This document shows, one piece after another, positions 8,942 through 17,626 of a stretch of 64,000 bases of DNA. The translations under genes were made by a program, and so were the position numbers. Origin of the DNA: DASZQL01 sp964391865. GTDB taxonomy: Bacteria; Planctomycetota; Phycisphaerae; Phycisphaerales; UBA1924. Where the stretch lies: the NCBI GenBank assembly GCA_964391865.1, contig CAYMNQ010000002.1, positions 310,001-374,000 on the forward strand, given 5' to 3'. Position 1 is the stretch's first letter; every line of letters begins with the position of its first letter. Below the pieces are notes generated by a model. That model was given only the letters and a program-made list of their open reading frames with translations, did not search any database and had not been told where the DNA came from.

Positions 8942-9495
8942 TGCGCTTCGGATGGCGTGAAATCGTGTTTCTTCTGGTGCTGATCGCGATGCCGACCAGC
9001 TCGTACTGGTTCGTCTTCCGCCCGCAGAACAAGGAGATCAACGCGGCGAAGGCGGAGATCGAGCAGAAAGAGAAGATGCTCGAGAAGCTCTCCGCCGCCA
9101 CGGCGCGCTCGCGCGACCTGGCGCGCGCGAACGAGGAGATCGCCGCCGCCATCGGCAAGGTCGAGTCGCGTCTGCCGGGCACGAAGGAAGTGGATGTGAT
9201 CCTGAGCCAGATCGCGCAGCTCGCGCGGGAGAGCCAGCTCGAACTGCCCAAGGTGAAGAGCGAGAAGCCGATCCCCTACGCGAAGTACATGGAGCAGCCG
9301 CTCTCGCTGACGATGCGCGGCGACTTCAAGGACTTCTACGAGTTCGTGCTGAAGGTCGAGAAGCTGGACCGCATCACGCGCGTCCCCGACATGCTGGTCA
9401 AGAAGGCGGAAGACATCGACGGCGCCATGGAGGCGTCGTTCACCCTGAGCATCTACTTCCAGCCCGATTCATCGACGACGGAGGGCGGCTCATGA
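8941..9495 (+). CDS. pilO: Type IV pilus inner-membrane protein PilO
   Basis: 184 residues. One transmembrane helix (about residues 7-25), a coiled coil from about 30 to 75 (KEINAAKAEIEQKEKMLEKL), then a periplasmic ferredoxin-like domain with LSLTMRGDFKDFYEFVLKVE, the usual PilO core pattern. PilO pairs with PilN to form the alignment complex linking the cytoplasmic motor to the outer membrane. Start ATG 8941 overlaps the pilN stop by one base, and the pilP-like start overlaps its own stop by four bases, so translation is coupled along the operon. Confidence 0.85.
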   Translation: MRFGWREIVFLLVLIAMPTSSYWFVFRPQNKEINAAKAEIEQKEKMLEKLSAATARSRDLARANEEIAAAIGKVESRLPGTKEVDVILSQIAQLARESQLELPKVKSEKPIPYAKYMEQPLSLTMRGDFKDFYEFVLKVEKLDRITRVPDMLVKKAEDIDGAMEASFTLSIYFQPDSSTTEGGS

Positions 9496-10169
9496 GCATG
9501 CGGTTGCCGGGCATCAATGGGCAGGAGAAGGCCCCCGCCGCGACGGACGGCGCGACGGCGGGCGCTGATGGTCAATCGACATTCATCGCGGAACTCGCGG
9601 GCGCTGGCGCGCAGAATCTCGCGCCGTTGCCGACGAAGAGCCGCTTCGGCGGGTTCATGCTGCTTGGCGTGATCATGCTGGTCGCCGCGGGCGTGCTCGT
9701 GGGCATGCGGTTCCTCGGCACCAAGGGTGTGAAGCAACTGCTGAACATCAAGATTGACTACCCGATCGGCGATGTGCTGCCCGACACGGCCGATCACTCG
9801 TCGGTGCTGCGTGAGCTGAAAGACAGCGGCAGCGTGGTGCAGGTGCCACTCGAGAAGATCCAGCAGAACCCCTTCTCATGGAACGGCTTTGAGGAGCCGG
9901 AACCGGTGGCGAAGGGGCCGCGTGAGCCGGACCCGGCGGAGCTCTCACGCCAGGCGGCGGCGCAGCGCCAGCAGAAGATCAAGAACGAACTGGCGCAGTT
10001 CAAGCTGAACAGCGTGATGGGCGGATCGCGCCCGATGGCGCGCATCTCCGGCACGCTGCACCAGGTGGGCGACAAGCTCGGCGAGTACTTCGTGGTCAAG
10101 TCGATCGCGGGGCGCTCCGTCGAGCTGACGGCGGACGGGCAGTCGTACACGCTGTCGATGGACGAGTGA
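9492..10169 (+). CDS. PilP/GspB-like pilus assembly protein
   Basis: 225 residues. A low-complexity cytoplasmic N-terminus, one transmembrane helix about residues 53-72 (GFMLLGVIMLVAAGVLVGM), a linker, and a C-terminal beta domain beginning FKLNSVMGGSRPMARISGTL and ending with QVGDKLGEYFVVKSIAGRSV. That last pattern is the homology region shared by PilP, GspC and GspB, which contact the secretin. PilP itself is normally a lipoprotein, so this is better called PilP-like. Position after pilO and before pilB supports the role. The secretin it would contact is not in the pil cluster; GspD at 17.6 kb is the only candidate here. Confidence 0.65.
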   Translation: MSMRLPGINGQEKAPAATDGATAGADGQSTFIAELAGAGAQNLAPLPTKSRFGGFMLLGVIMLVAAGVLVGMRFLGTKGVKQLLNIKIDYPIGDVLPDTADHSSVLRELKDSGSVVQVPLEKIQQNPFSWNGFEEPEPVAKGPREPDPAELSRQAAAQRQQKIKNELAQFKLNSVMGGSRPMARISGTLHQVGDKLGEYFVVKSIAGRSVELTADGQSYTLSMDE

Positions 10170-10213
10170 GTGACTCGGCATTGCTCGCGCGATGCCGCCC
10201 GGAGTGACGACGC

Positions 10214-12325
10214 GTGGCGAAGCTGAAACTGGACGGCTTGCTGAACGACCTGGGCGTGGGGAGCGCCGCCGCCTCCGCGAGCGCACCAGCGCCGGCGGCT
10301 CCGAGCGCACCGGCGCTTGGCGTGTCGCGCGGGTTCGCCTCACCGCCGACCGACCCGAAGGACGCCGCTCTCCAAGAGCCCGCTCCGGCGCCGACCGAGC
10401 GTGCTGCGCCGGGGATGACCGGCACGACGAGCGATCTCGACGCGCTGATGCAGGGCCAAGCCTTTGACGCCGCGCCGCGTGAGGAGCCCGGCGCAACCGC
10501 GCCGACGGTCGATGCACAGGCCGCCCACACGCCGAGCGACCGCGGCAACGGAGCGAGCGAAGCGCCGGCTGGCTCTGAGAATCTTGACCCCGACGAGAGC
10601 GGCGGCAACAGCGGCAGCGCCGCCGAACTCGCGCAGCATCTCCTCAAGAAGGGGCTCATCACCCAGCGCCAGGTGACCGTCGCGGAGAACGTAATACGCC
10701 AATCGCCCGGCGAGCGGTTGATCGACGTGCTTGTCAGCCAGGGCATCGAGGAAGACCCGCTGCTCCGCGCGCTCGGCGAGTTCAGCGGGCTGGCCTATGA
10801 AACACTCGACCTTCGCGGCGGGATCGATCACGCGTGCAACCACGAGATGCTGCAGCAGCTCACGCCCGAGTTCTGCAAGCAGAACAAGGTGCTGCCGCTG
10901 CGCGTCGAGAACGACCGGCTGGTGATCGGCACCTCGCGCCCCGACGACGTCTTCATGGTCGATGATGTGCGTCTGACGTTGAAGGCGCGGTCGGTGCGCA
11001 TCGTCGTGGTGCCCAGCGCCGACATCCTCGCGGCGCTGGCGATGCTGGGCGAGTCGCAGCAAGAAGAGGTGGACGTCGAGTCGCTGCTCTCCGACATCGA
11101 CGAGGACGACGTGCAGGTCGACCGCTCGAAGCAGGACGCGGTTGATCTCGAGAAGGAGGCGGGCGAGTCGCCCGTCATCCGCTATGTGAACTACATCATC
11201 CAGCAGGCGGTGAAGGAGGGAGCGAGCGACATCCACATCGAGCCGGGCGAGAAGGCGCTGAAAGTTCGCTTCCGCATCGACGGCGTGCTGTTCGAGAGCC
11301 TGCACCCGCCGGCGAGAATGGCGGCCGCAATCACGAGCCGCTTGAAGATCATGGGCAACCTCGACATCTCCGAGCGCCGCCTGCCGCAGGACGGGCGCAT
11401 CCGATGCCAGGTCCACGGCCGCAAGCTCGACCTGCGCATGAGCACGATCCCCACAGCGGCGGGCGAGAAGGTCGTGCTGCGTATTCTCGACACACGCTCG
11501 ATCAACGTAAACCTTGAGGATCTCGGCTTCGATCCGAACACGCTGACGATCTGGCAACACCAGATCGACCAGCCGCACGGCGTGATTCTCGTCACCGGCC
11601 CGACCGGCTCAGGTAAGACGACGACGCTGTACGCCTCGTTGCGCTCGATGGACAAGACCACGCAGAACATCTCCACCGTCGAGGACCCGATCGAGTATCA
11701 CCTCGACGGCATTACGCAGACGCAGACCCACGAGAAGATCGGCATGACGTTCGCGAGGGCGCTCAAGGCCCTCCTGCGCCAGGACCCTGACGTGATCATG
11801 ATCGGCGAGATCCGCGACCAGGAGACCGCGCACACCGCGGTGCAGGCGGCGCTCACCGGGCACTTGGTGCTGAGCACGCTGCACACCAACGACGCACCGA
11901 GTTCGATCACGCGGCTCGTGAACATCGGCATCGAGCCGTTCCTGATCGGCGCGGCGATCAACGCGGCACTGGCGCAGCGGCTCGTTCGAAAGCTCTGCTC
12001 GCACTGCAAGAAGGAAAGCACCCCCAGCGAGGAAATGCGTGAGATGCTCGAGATGCAGGGGCTCGCGGAGGCGAAGTTCTATGAGCCCAAGGGCTGCGAC
12101 CGTTGCCGGAACATCGGCTTCTCCGGCCGGGTCGGCATCTACGAGTTGCTCGCGGTCGATGACCATCTGCGCGACCTGATCGCGCGGAATCCGAACGTCA
12201 CCGAGTTCCGGCGCTTGTGTACCGAGCGCGGCATGGTGTCCCTGCGCCAGGACGGGTTTGCGAAGGTCGGGCGCGGGCTGACCACGGTGCCCGAGGTCAT
12301 GCGCGTGACCGAGAGCACGATCTGA
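10214..12325 (+). CDS. pilB: Type IV pilus extension ATPase PilB
   Basis: 703 residues with a GTG start (GGAG about ten bases upstream). An Ala/Pro-rich N-terminus of about 130 residues precedes an MshEN-like domain (AQHLLKKGLITQRQVTVAENVI; ALGEFSGLAYETLDL). The AAA-like core has GPTGSGKTTTLYASLRS (Walker A) near residue 460, DPDVIMIGEIRDQETAHTA (Walker B) near residue 525, the His box TGHLVLSTLHTNDAPSS, and a zinc-type pair CSHCKK...CDRC near residues 597-640. PilB powers pilus polymerisation. It closes the pilMNOPB cluster and converges on the GspC-like gene with nine bases between stops. Confidence 0.93.
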   Translation: MAKLKLDGLLNDLGVGSAAASASAPAPAAPSAPALGVSRGFASPPTDPKDAALQEPAPAPTERAAPGMTGTTSDLDALMQGQAFDAAPREEPGATAPTVDAQAAHTPSDRGNGASEAPAGSENLDPDESGGNSGSAAELAQHLLKKGLITQRQVTVAENVIRQSPGERLIDVLVSQGIEEDPLLRALGEFSGLAYETLDLRGGIDHACNHEMLQQLTPEFCKQNKVLPLRVENDRLVIGTSRPDDVFMVDDVRLTLKARSVRIVVVPSADILAALAMLGESQQEEVDVESLLSDIDEDDVQVDRSKQDAVDLEKEAGESPVIRYVNYIIQQAVKEGASDIHIEPGEKALKVRFRIDGVLFESLHPPARMAAAITSRLKIMGNLDISERRLPQDGRIRCQVHGRKLDLRMSTIPTAAGEKVVLRILDTRSINVNLEDLGFDPNTLTIWQHQIDQPHGVILVTGPTGSGKTTTLYASLRSMDKTTQNISTVEDPIEYHLDGITQTQTHEKIGMTFARALKALLRQDPDVIMIGEIRDQETAHTAVQAALTGHLVLSTLHTNDAPSSITRLVNIGIEPFLIGAAINAALAQRLVRKLCSHCKKESTPSEEMREMLEMQGLAEAKFYEPKGCDRCRNIGFSGRVGIYELLAVDDHLRDLIARNPNVTEFRRLCTERGMVSLRQDGFAKVGRGLTTVPEVMRVTESTI

Positions 12326-12334
12326 GCGGCGGCG

Positions 12335-13318
12335 TCACGGCGACTTCGGCGACTCGGGCTTTGTTGCTGGCCGGTTCCGACGCTCGCGCGCCTTCTTGAA
12401 CGCGTCGCCCAACTCTCCCGTGCGCTCTGCGGGCGGGGTGTTCGCGATTGGCGCATCCTTCGGCGGCCGGGCACCGGCCGCGGATCGCTCGGCGGTGAGC
12501 GTCGTGTCGAGCGCCTTCAGCGCTTCATCGACCCTCTCACGCGGCAGCCCGGAGCGGAGCAGCCGCTCTTCAACTTGTTCGCGGGTCTCTCGCCGGACCG
12601 TCACGCCGTCGATCATCTCATCCCTGGGAGGGGGCGCGAAGGCCACCGCGCCGCCCCGATACATCGGCAGCACGCACTTTACCGAACCGCGCCGCAGCAC
12701 CACGGAATCGCTCGCGGCATCGATCGACTCAACCTTCCATTCTGCTTGCGGAAATTTCGGATCCTTGAAGGAATCACCGGCTCGCAGCGCCGTCGGCAGT
12801 TGTCCGGGCTGCGCACCGACGTAGCCGACCGACGCTACGACCACGCCGTCGCGCGACAGATGGAGGCTCTTCAATTCGAGATTGTCAAGCGCCGCCTTCA
12901 CATCCTGTGGCAGTTGATCGAGCGCCAGCGGCAGGCTCGGCGGCGGTTCGGCTTGAGCGGTGCCCGCATCCGCATTTGCGGATTGATCCGCCGCCGGCTT
13001 CGCCGGCCACGGAACGCGGCCTGCGGAGAAGTAGTTGCCGCGCTGCAGCAGCGCGAGCGACGCCTGGCGCGCTTCAAGAGCCGCGTCCCACTTCGGCATG
13101 CTGGCGATCACCGGCGGCGTGGGCGTCGCGGCATGGTCCGGCACGCCGAGCGGGCGCACCAGCGCCACAACCATGAAACCAAGGCTGATGGCGGCGGCAC
13201 CCGCGGTGACGCGCGTCGCCCACTGCGCGGCACTGAGGCCCGAGCCCGGCGCGCGCTGCAAACGGGCGCGATCGATCGGGCGCCACGCGGCCGGTGTGTG
13301 GTTTGCGCGGTCCATCAT
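12335..13318 (-). CDS. Bitopic membrane protein ending the T2SS operon, GspC-like candidate
   Basis: 327 residues (start ATG 13318, or the adjacent ATG 13315). One transmembrane helix lies about residues 35-55, followed by a Pro/Ala-rich linker. A compact region LHLSRDGVVVASVGYVG to VLRRGSVKCVLPMY (about residues 155-225) resembles the beta homology domain of GspC/PilP proteins. The charged C-terminal tail is rich in Arg/Pro/Ala. The gene overlaps the gspM-like stop inside TCATGATG. A topology of one membrane span plus HR-like domain, and the absence of any other gspC here, suggest the GspC role of linking the inner-membrane platform to the secretin. Similarity is weak, so this remains an inference. 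Confidence 0.5.
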   Translation of the reverse strand: MMDRANHTPAAWRPIDRARLQRAPGSGLSAAQWATRVTAGAAAISLGFMVVALVRPLGVPDHAATPTPPVIASMPKWDAALEARQASLALLQRGNYFSAGRVPWPAKPAADQSANADAGTAQAEPPPSLPLALDQLPQDVKAALDNLELKSLHLSRDGVVVASVGYVGAQPGQLPTALRAGDSFKDPKFPQAEWKVESIDAASDSVVLRRGSVKCVLPMYRGGAVAFAPPPRDEMIDGVTVRRETREQVEERLLRSGLPRERVDEALKALDTTLTAERSAAGARPPKDAPIANTPPAERTGELGDAFKKARERRNRPATKPESPKSP

Positions 13319-13938
13319 GACCCTGCCCCCCCGCTGCCCGCCGCGCCGATCACCGCGATCGCCTGTAGCTCGATCGCCACCTCGACGCGTCGCGGCAGCT
13401 GCACGATTCCCGGCCCGCGCAGCTCGATCATCGAGATGTTTGTCGCCAGCGTGGGCAGATTCTCGAGCCGATCGACGAGCGTGTAGATGTCTTCGGGCTT
13501 CTCCGCGCCGAACTCGATGCGGAGCCCGACGACGCGCACGCCGCGCGACGCCGCGCCGGGCGCTGCCTCGCGCGAGCCTTGCGACGCGCTGAGCGGCGCG
13601 GCGGTGGGCGTCTCGAACCCGAGCGATTTCGCCAGTTGATTCACTTCGTCGCGCAGACGTGCCTCCGCGAGGTCGATGCTCTCCGCCGCGATCACGCGCG
13701 CCCGCAACGAACCCCACTCGGACTCCGCCTGCGCCAGCGCCTTCGCCCACGACTCGCGCTGTGACACGAGCGATCGCTGCGCCTCGACGAGTTCCGCGAG
13801 CGCGCCGTGGCGCGCGGCGGCGGAGTCTTCGCCCGGTTCGCCCCGCGCGAGCACCCCGGCGCGGTCCGCGCCGACGACAACCGCAAGCACGCCGATCACG
13901 CCGAGCATCCCCTGCTGCCGCCGCGTCAAGGCGCTCAT
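13315..13938 (-). CDS. gspM: GspM/PilO-like T2SS platform protein
   Basis: 207 residues: an N-terminal membrane helix (about 10-25), a coiled-coil stretch (about 45-100), and a small alpha/beta domain with VRVVGLRIEFGAEKPEDIYTLVDRL, the ferredoxin-like pattern of GspM/PilO. GspM pairs with GspL in the inner-membrane platform. It overlaps gspL-like upstream by ATGA (13935-13938) and the GspC-like gene downstream, as expected for coupled subunits. Sequence identity to classic GspM is low, so the symbol rests mainly on architecture and order. Confidence 0.65.
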   Translation of the reverse strand: MSALTRRQQGMLGVIGVLAVVVGADRAGVLARGEPGEDSAAARHGALAELVEAQRSLVSQRESWAKALAQAESEWGSLRARVIAAESIDLAEARLRDEVNQLAKSLGFETPTAAPLSASQGSREAAPGAASRGVRVVGLRIEFGAEKPEDIYTLVDRLENLPTLATNISMIELRGPGIVQLPRRVEVAIELQAIAVIGAAGSGGAGS

Positions 13939-15197
13939 GGTCTGCCTCCAGTCTTCGACACGACAGGGGCGGCGGTCTCACGATCGGCGCGGATCGAGAA
14001 CATATCCATCTTGCGTTCGGACACGCTGACGCTGGGGTTCACCTGCCGCGCATTGGCGAAGGCGGTGGTCTCTTCGAGTGCGCGGAGCGTGTCGAGATAG
14101 CGCGACGACTCGCCGTCGAGGATCACCGCTTTGGAATCCACGCGGACCTTGTAGAGAAACCCCTCGGGCGGCACGGCCCCGTGCGCCTGCGCCAGCACGG
14201 GCGTCAGGCTCGACCACTCGGCGGTCATGATCTTCGACGCCGCCGCGATGTCGGCGGAGAGCCGGCGCGCCCGCTCGCGCAATCGTTCGACTTCCGCCAC
14301 GCGCGGCGCGAGTTGTTCCCGCTCCGCCGAGAGCGACTCGATGGCCCGCTGGTAGCGCCACTCGCGGATCGCGCTCGCGCCGAGGAGCAGCGCCACGCAC
14401 GCGGCGGCGAGCGTGGCGGGGCGTGCCCACGCGCGCAGCGGGCTGCGCGATCGCCCCACCAGCGGCATGAATGAATCAGGCGCGACGATCTTCGCCAGCG
14501 CCGCCGCCAGCGCGAGTTCCGACGGATCGAGCGCCCGCACGCCGGGCGGCGGCGCCCCGTCGCCCGGTAGCATCACCATCGTGCCGCCCGGCGACAGTTC
14601 CGTCTCGTGCGGCACGCCGAGTTCGTTCACCCGGCCGTGCGCGAGCTGATGCCGAACGAGCGCCCCCGTCGGCCCGCGCTCCAGCACGACCGCTGAAGGT
14701 TCATTTTGCAATCCCAGCCCCGCCATCGCCATATGCGGCGCGAGCACCTCGATGTTCGCCTGCCCGGTGACGCGTGCGAGCGCGTTGATCCATGGCTGGG
14801 CGACCGACCGGCGGGCCGCGATCAGATAGCCGCCGGCTGCCTCACTCTCGCCAGCGCGCGCGATGTATCCGGCAATTGCATCTTCGGGCGAGATGGGCAG
14901 AAAACTATCGATCGACGCGATGATTCCCGCGCGGGCCTTGCCCCACATCGCGGGCGACACCGCCACCGGGCGCACGCCGCACCACGCGGACGGGATCGTG
15001 AGCCGCACGCTCGGGCGCGCACCGTCGGTCAGCGATTCGATCACGCGCCGCGCCTCGTCCTCCGACAGGCTGAGGAACTTCGGCAGCACCACGCCGGAGC
15101 GGCTGCGCGCGCCGAGCGGAGACATCGTCACCGCCACGAGATGCAGGTCTGCGCCGACGATCACGGCCGAGAGGGTTGTTGTAGAGAGCACGCTCAC
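13935..15197 (-). CDS. gspL: GspL-like T2SS platform protein
   Basis: 420 residues with a GTG start. The N-terminal 250 residues look like the actin-like cytoplasmic domain of GspL (VIVGADLHLVAVTMS, VRLTIPSAWCGVRPV, SIDSFLPISPEDAIAGYI). A membrane helix lies about residues 265-282 (LAAACVALLLGASAIREW). The rest is a coiled coil and a periplasmic PilN/GspL-like domain with LDTLRALEETTAFANARQV. GspL recruits the GspE ATPase to the membrane. It lies 26 bases after the gspK stop and overlaps the GspM-like gene. Confidence 0.72.
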   Translation of the reverse strand: MSVLSTTTLSAVIVGADLHLVAVTMSPLGARSRSGVVLPKFLSLSEDEARRVIESLTDGARPSVRLTIPSAWCGVRPVAVSPAMWGKARAGIIASIDSFLPISPEDAIAGYIARAGESEAAGGYLIAARRSVAQPWINALARVTGQANIEVLAPHMAMAGLGLQNEPSAVVLERGPTGALVRHQLAHGRVNELGVPHETELSPGGTMVMLPGDGAPPPGVRALDPSELALAAALAKIVAPDSFMPLVGRSRSPLRAWARPATLAAACVALLLGASAIREWRYQRAIESLSAEREQLAPRVAEVERLRERARRLSADIAAASKIMTAEWSSLTPVLAQAHGAVPPEGFLYKVRVDSKAVILDGESSRYLDTLRALEETTAFANARQVNPSVSVSERKMDMFSIRADRETAAPVVSKTGGRP

Positions 15198-15223
15198 GTC
15201 ATGGCATCCGATCTGGCAGTGCT

Positions 15224-16336
15224 TTACATCGCGCGGAGCGCGATGGACTTGATCCCGTTGTCGCCCATTACCGCTAGGCCTTCAAAGCGGGCGATCGTAT
15301 CGCCGCGCATCTCGACCGTGAATCCGATGATATTCCCCAGCTCCGTGCGGATCAGCGGTTCGGCGTCGCGCGCCGCGATGGGGAGATAGCGCGCGACCCA
15401 TTCCGCCGTGATCGGCCCCTGCCGGCGCGCCTCCATGACCCGATCGGCGAATTCAGCCCCGACCCCCGGCAGGCTCAGCAGCACCTCGCGCGAGCACGAA
15501 CCGATGTGGCACTTCTTGTCGCCCGACAGAGTGAGGTCTGCTCGCACCCGCTCGAACACTTCCCGCGTCATCGAGGGCAGGTAGAGCATCTCCTCAAGCG
15601 AAACGAACGGGGCGTTGCGCGCGCGAAGCCCCTTCGCGCGGTAGTGGTCATCTTCCGCGCCGAGCGCCCGCCGAAGCGTGTCTTCGTCGCGCCAATCGGC
15701 GATCTCGTCGGCGAGCCGCGCCGCCAACTGCGCATCGATACCTTTCGCCGTCAAGAACCGCGCCAACTGCGCCTCGCTGGCCGCGTTGATCGAAAGCTGC
15801 CCGGCGGCATCCCACATCGCCACCCGGAAGCGGCGTGAGTCTGTCTCGGACAACCCGAATTCCACCGCGCCCGCCGGCAGCCCGACTGACTGCAGCGCCT
15901 TGAACCGATCGACCGAGCCGCTCTGCCCCGCCAGCCCCCCGCCGTCGGCGACCGCCTGTGTCGCGCCGTCTCGGCTCTGCTGTTCCTTCGCTTTCTTGTC
16001 GATCTCCTCGCCCTGCTCGCCCAGCAGTTGCCGGATGATCGGCGGCAGGTCGGGCTTCTTGTTCTGCGGTGCGTCCGAATCGCCCGCGCCGCCGGGCTTT
16101 GACGACTCCGCGAGCGCGTCCGCCTCGCGTTCTTCGTTCCTCGCGGACATCAGCCCCGAGAGCGCGATGATGACGGCGGCCCGCGCGTCGCGCTCCGCCG
16201 CCGCCCGCTCTCGGATGATGCGCGATTCGAGCGTGGTAGCGCGAGAGACGACGGCGCCCTGCAGCACCAGCGCGAACGCCGCCGCCGCCGCCAGAAGCAC
16301 CAGAATCAGCGCGAAGCCCGGACGACCAGCACGCAC
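15224..16336 (-). CDS. gspK: T2SS minor pseudopilin GspK
   Basis: 370 residues. GTG 16336 has AAGGAG eight bases upstream, inside the end of gspJ (31-base overlap). The very short leader ends at RPG, followed by FALILVLLAAAAAFALVLQG, a pseudopilin helix without Glu5, as is usual for GspK. The large globular domain includes LSLPGVGAEFADRVMEARRQ (helix-hairpin-helix-like) near residue 290 and an acidic Asp/Lys-rich segment around residues 80-110. GspK caps the pseudopilus tip with GspI and GspJ; the gene order I-J-K agrees. Confidence 0.88.
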   Translation of the reverse strand: MRAGRPGFALILVLLAAAAAFALVLQGAVVSRATTLESRIIRERAAAERDARAAVIIALSGLMSARNEEREADALAESSKPGGAGDSDAPQNKKPDLPPIIRQLLGEQGEEIDKKAKEQQSRDGATQAVADGGGLAGQSGSVDRFKALQSVGLPAGAVEFGLSETDSRRFRVAMWDAAGQLSINAASEAQLARFLTAKGIDAQLAARLADEIADWRDEDTLRRALGAEDDHYRAKGLRARNAPFVSLEEMLYLPSMTREVFERVRADLTLSGDKKCHIGSCSREVLLSLPGVGAEFADRVMEARRQGPITAEWVARYLPIAARDAEPLIRTELGNIIGFTVEMRGDTIARFEGLAVMGDNGIKSIALRAM

Positions 16337-17079
16337 GAGAAGTTCTCCTTGTTCCGCTCACCGGACAGACGGACCATGCCGGGTTCTTTGGTGGATTCGG
16401 GCGTCACCGCCGCCCATTCGATGCGCCGGAAATGCTCAGGTTCGCCGGCCCGCGGCTCGGCTTGGGGCGCCGGCGACGACGCCGGCTCAGTACCTTCAGA
16501 ATCTGTCGATCCGTCCGCGCTCGGCTCCGCCGCGGCGGGCTTCGGCGGGCGCTGCCACTCCAGCGCCTCGCAATTCGACAGCAGCGTGATCGATTCGACC
16601 AACGCCCGCCCGGCGAGATCCGCTTTGTCGCTGGTCTCGTCCTTCATCGTGGTCACGCGCCGCTCGGTGTAGATGAGTTTCCAGCGCCGCCCCTGCCCCG
16701 CGCTCGACGTGTAATCCTCTTCGATGCGGTACTCCGCGATCACCAGCGGCCAATCGGTGAACAGCAGCGGGCGCGCGGTGACGAACTGCAGCGCCTCGGG
16801 CGAAATACTGACGCTCCCACCATTCTCCGTGATCCCCACCGCCGTTCGCCGGCTCCCCCACTGCTCGCGGAGCGCCTCGATCACGCGCGTGACGCGGAGC
16901 GAGGCGCCGGCGCTCCCCGCGTCCCCCGACCACTCACGCGTCTGCGACAGCAGCGCACCGATCAGCACGCTCATCGACGCGAGCAGCGCGATCGCCAGCA
17001 CCACTTCGAGCAGCGTGAAGCAGCGCCGACGCCGGCGACGGCAGATGCGAATCGGGATGAATTGTGCGGCAGTCCTCAT
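16306..17079 (-). CDS. gspJ: T2SS minor pseudopilin GspJ
   Basis: 257 residues. A basic leader (RICRRRRRRC) precedes the prepilin helix FTLLEVVLAIALLASMSVLI. Position -1 is Cys instead of the usual Gly, which is unusual and may affect cleavage by prepilin peptidase; Glu5 is present. The soluble domain contains RVTRVIEALREQWGSRRTAV and an acidic Pro/Ala/Ser-rich stretch near residues 185-215. It lies 24 bases after gspI and overlaps gspK by 31 bases. Confidence 0.82.
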   Translation of the reverse strand: MRTAAQFIPIRICRRRRRRCFTLLEVVLAIALLASMSVLIGALLSQTREWSGDAGSAGASLRVTRVIEALREQWGSRRTAVGITENGGSVSISPEALQFVTARPLLFTDWPLVIAEYRIEEDYTSSAGQGRRWKLIYTERRVTTMKDETSDKADLAGRALVESITLLSNCEALEWQRPPKPAAAEPSADGSTDSEGTEPASSPAPQAEPRAGEPEHFRRIEWAAVTPESTKEPGMVRLSGERNKENFSCVLVVRASR

Positions 17080-17103
17080 CGTTTCACTCGAGCATCATTC
17101 GTG

Positions 17104-17490
17104 CTACCGGAACCAGACAAACCGCGTCGCGCGCCCGGCGAAGGTGACCTGATACTTCCACACGAGCACCTCGGGCTCGAGTTCCTCGTTCGTCTTGCCG
17201 TACATCGGGTTCGGCACGCGCGCGGGCTCCGCCGACACTTCGTACCCGCGCCCGTCGTACTCGCCGATCCACGAGCGCACCTTCGTTTCGGGGTCTACGA
17301 CCGCCTGCCCCAGCCGCCCGGCGGTGATCAGTGCGACGATCGCCTGCACGTCGCGGTCATGCTGGGCCGATGCCGCCGCGTCACGCCGAGCCGCGATGGT
17401 CTGCGTGCGCAGCTGCAGGCACACCACCAGCACCGCCGACAACATGCCCAGCGCGAGCACGGCTTCGAGCAGCGTGAAGGCGCGCGCCAT
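17104..17490 (-). CDS. gspI: T2SS minor pseudopilin GspI
   Basis: 128 residues from ATG 17490: MARAFTLLEAVLALGMLSA, the prepilin N-terminus with Glu5 but Ala at -1. The conserved ending YQVTFAGRATRFVWFR fits GspI. ATG 17490 has no ribosome site. The same frame is open to ATG 17634, which has AGGAG six bases upstream and overlaps the gspD stop; that start would add a 48-residue N-terminus encoding the hairpin at 17565-17584. Either the long leader is made, or this start is used by translational coupling. Order D-I-J-K supports the identity. Confidence 0.8.
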   Translation of the reverse strand: MARAFTLLEAVLALGMLSAVLVVCLQLRTQTIAARRDAAASAQHDRDVQAIVALITAGRLGQAVVDPETKVRSWIGEYDGRGYEVSAEPARVPNPMYGKTNEELEPEVLVWKYQVTFAGRATRFVWFR

Positions 17491-17503
17491 CCGAGGGTGC
17501 CGC

Positions 17504-17525
17504 GGCACGCGGCTCGGAGCGTGCC
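17504..17525. repeat. Hairpin GGCACGC / GCGTGCC between gspD and gspI
   Basis: Seven-base perfect stem with an eight-base loop, immediately upstream of ATG 17490 of gspI. It accompanies the GCTCTG-loop hairpin 40 bases further upstream. It has no T tract and does not look like an intrinsic terminator. Confidence 0.5.
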
Positions 17526-17564
17526 CCGATCCAGCGGCAACGCGAACACATGGCCGGGAGCTAT

Positions 17565-17584
17565 GGCCGATGCTCTGATCGGCC
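17565..17584. repeat. REP-like hairpin GGCCGAT-GCTCTG-ATCGGCC, copy 1
   Basis: Seven-base perfect stem and GCTCTG loop. The 20 bases plus three more (ACG) are identical to 37539-37561 near 37.5 kb. It sits between gspD and gspI, inside the frame of the longer gspI start. Confidence 0.75.
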
Positions 17585-17626
17585 ACGCCGCCCCCGCCAT
17601 CGCGCACGAGCACAGTCACCGCCAGC